This document shows positions 13,163-13,714 of a DNA stretch of 13,714 nt, piece by piece; position 1 is the stretch's first letter; every line of letters starts with the position of its first letter. Location: NCBI GenBank assembly GCA_029549705.1, contig JAKPIR010000342.1, forward strand, positions 1-13,714, read 5' to 3'. This DNA comes from Pseudomonadota bacterium. GTDB taxonomy: Bacteria > Pseudomonadota > Gammaproteobacteria > Burkholderiales > Methylophilaceae. Under the pieces are notes generated by a model, which saw only the letters and a program-made list of their open reading frames with translations, was not told the DNA's origin and made no database searches. Both the position numbers and the translations under genes were made by a program.

Positions 13163-13714
13163 AAGAAGATGATATTCCTGTATTAACTGAGATTGCGGGT
13201 GTAGAAAAATCTGCGGCGAAGTCGATTCCATTATCTCCTAATTTAATTGCAGAAATTATTGCGCAAATCAGACCGCACTTAGAAGATGAGATTGAAAAAT
13301 CGGTCATCCCAAAACTCAGAAAAAAATTGCAGGAAGATATTCTGGAAAACCTGCATAATGAGTCAGCCAATATTCAAAAAGCCAATCAGGCCTATCTGGC
13401 GAGTGCATTGAGCCAACAATTTGAGCAGCAATTAGCTCGCCTAGACAAGCAGTTTGAAGCGATTCAAATGCAAAAAGAAAGTGAATTAAAGTCTTTTGTG
13501 ACCAATGAGTTAGCCAATGCCCAGCGTGCAAGCCACGACTTTTTATCTGAAACGATTTACACCGAGCTAGAGCAAACGCAGCAAACACTTGCCGCGCACA
13601 TTAAACAAACGGTGAACCAGGAGCTAAGTCAGGCGGTTACAAACGCTGAGCAATCATTATTGACGAATACTGCAAATTTTGTGGATAAAACCAAAGCCGA
13701 TTTGGCAACAGAAT
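13159..13714 (+). CDS. Hypothetical helical protein after holC, N-terminal 185 residues (cut by window edge)
   Basis: This open frame starts with ATG overlapping the holC stop (ATGA) and a good AAAGGA site, and runs without a stop to the window end. The N-terminus MKEDDIPVLTEIAG contains an IPVLTE motif. A segment at about 33-66 (EIIAQIRPHLEDEIEKSVIP) resembles the conserved part of small betaproteobacterial proteins encoded between holC and valS (possibly DUF2486; I am not certain). From about residue 60 on it is rich in Gln, Glu, Ala, Asn and Lys, with few prolines and no hydrophobic core stretches, consistent with long amphipathic helices or coiled coil. No membrane segment or signal peptide is visible. 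Function unknown; the neighbours suggest nothing beyond co-transcription with pepA-holC. Confidence 0.75.
   Translation, partial: MKEDDIPVLTEIAGVEKSAAKSIPLSPNLIAEIIAQIRPHLEDEIEKSVIPKLRKKLQEDILENLHNESANIQKANQAYLASALSQQFEQQLARLDKQFEAIQMQKESELKSFVTNELANAQRASHDFLSETIYTELEQTQQTLAAHIKQTVNQELSQAVTNAEQSLLTNTANFVDKTKADLATE

Noticed and set aside
13316..13588. 90-codon minus-strand frame near the right edge
   Set aside because: Opposite a frame with a clear start, ribosome site and coupling to holC; no coding signature of its own.
1..13714. CRISPR arrays, insertion sequences, tRNA or rRNA genes
   Set aside because: No regularly spaced direct repeats, transposase frames or cloverleaf-like sequences were seen; gene order is typical core chromosome.

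Overview
The window looks like chromosomal core sequence from a betaproteobacterium of moderate GC content (roughly mid-40s percent by eye, not calculated). Three things point to this group: the PP0621-type protein next to PilS/PilR, the sigma factor/DUF3619/DUF3106/RDD block, and divergent lptFG versus pepA-holC with a poorly known gene after holC. A relatively AT-rich family such as Methylophilaceae would fit, but that is a guess; no rRNA or species marker is present. I see no mobile elements, tRNAs, rRNAs or CRISPR arrays.

Left part (1-2200, minus strand): ampD (peptidoglycan-recycling amidase), then a lipoprotein membrane-fusion adaptor, then the start of an RND efflux permease that runs off the left edge. 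The junctions are 5 bp and 1 bp, so they look like one transcription unit. Divergent from ampD is a CaCA-type cation/calcium exchanger (2244-3248, plus), which ends at a clear intrinsic terminator.

Middle (3428-6772, minus strand): a PP0621-like membrane-anchored zinc-finger-like protein, the PilS sensor kinase and the PilR sigma-54 response regulator, transcribed in that order. Divergent from these (6919-8864, plus) is a four-gene unit: ECF-type sigma factor, single-pass DUF3619 protein, secreted DUF3106 protein and RDD-family membrane protein. This unit has the layout of an uncharacterised envelope-sensing sigma module and is the most interesting part of the window. A perfect 17-bp inverted repeat lies inside the first codons of its last gene.

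Right part: lptF and lptG (minus, 8891-11080) encode the membrane permease that extracts lipopolysaccharide for the Lpt bridge. Back to back with them, from a compact divergent promoter region, run pepA (leucyl aminopeptidase), holC (DNA polymerase III chi) and an edge-truncated helical protein of unknown function. The pepA promoter has a palindrome filling its -35/-10 spacer. Apart from the sigma module, the hairpin and the promoter palindrome, this is ordinary housekeeping and envelope-related sequence.
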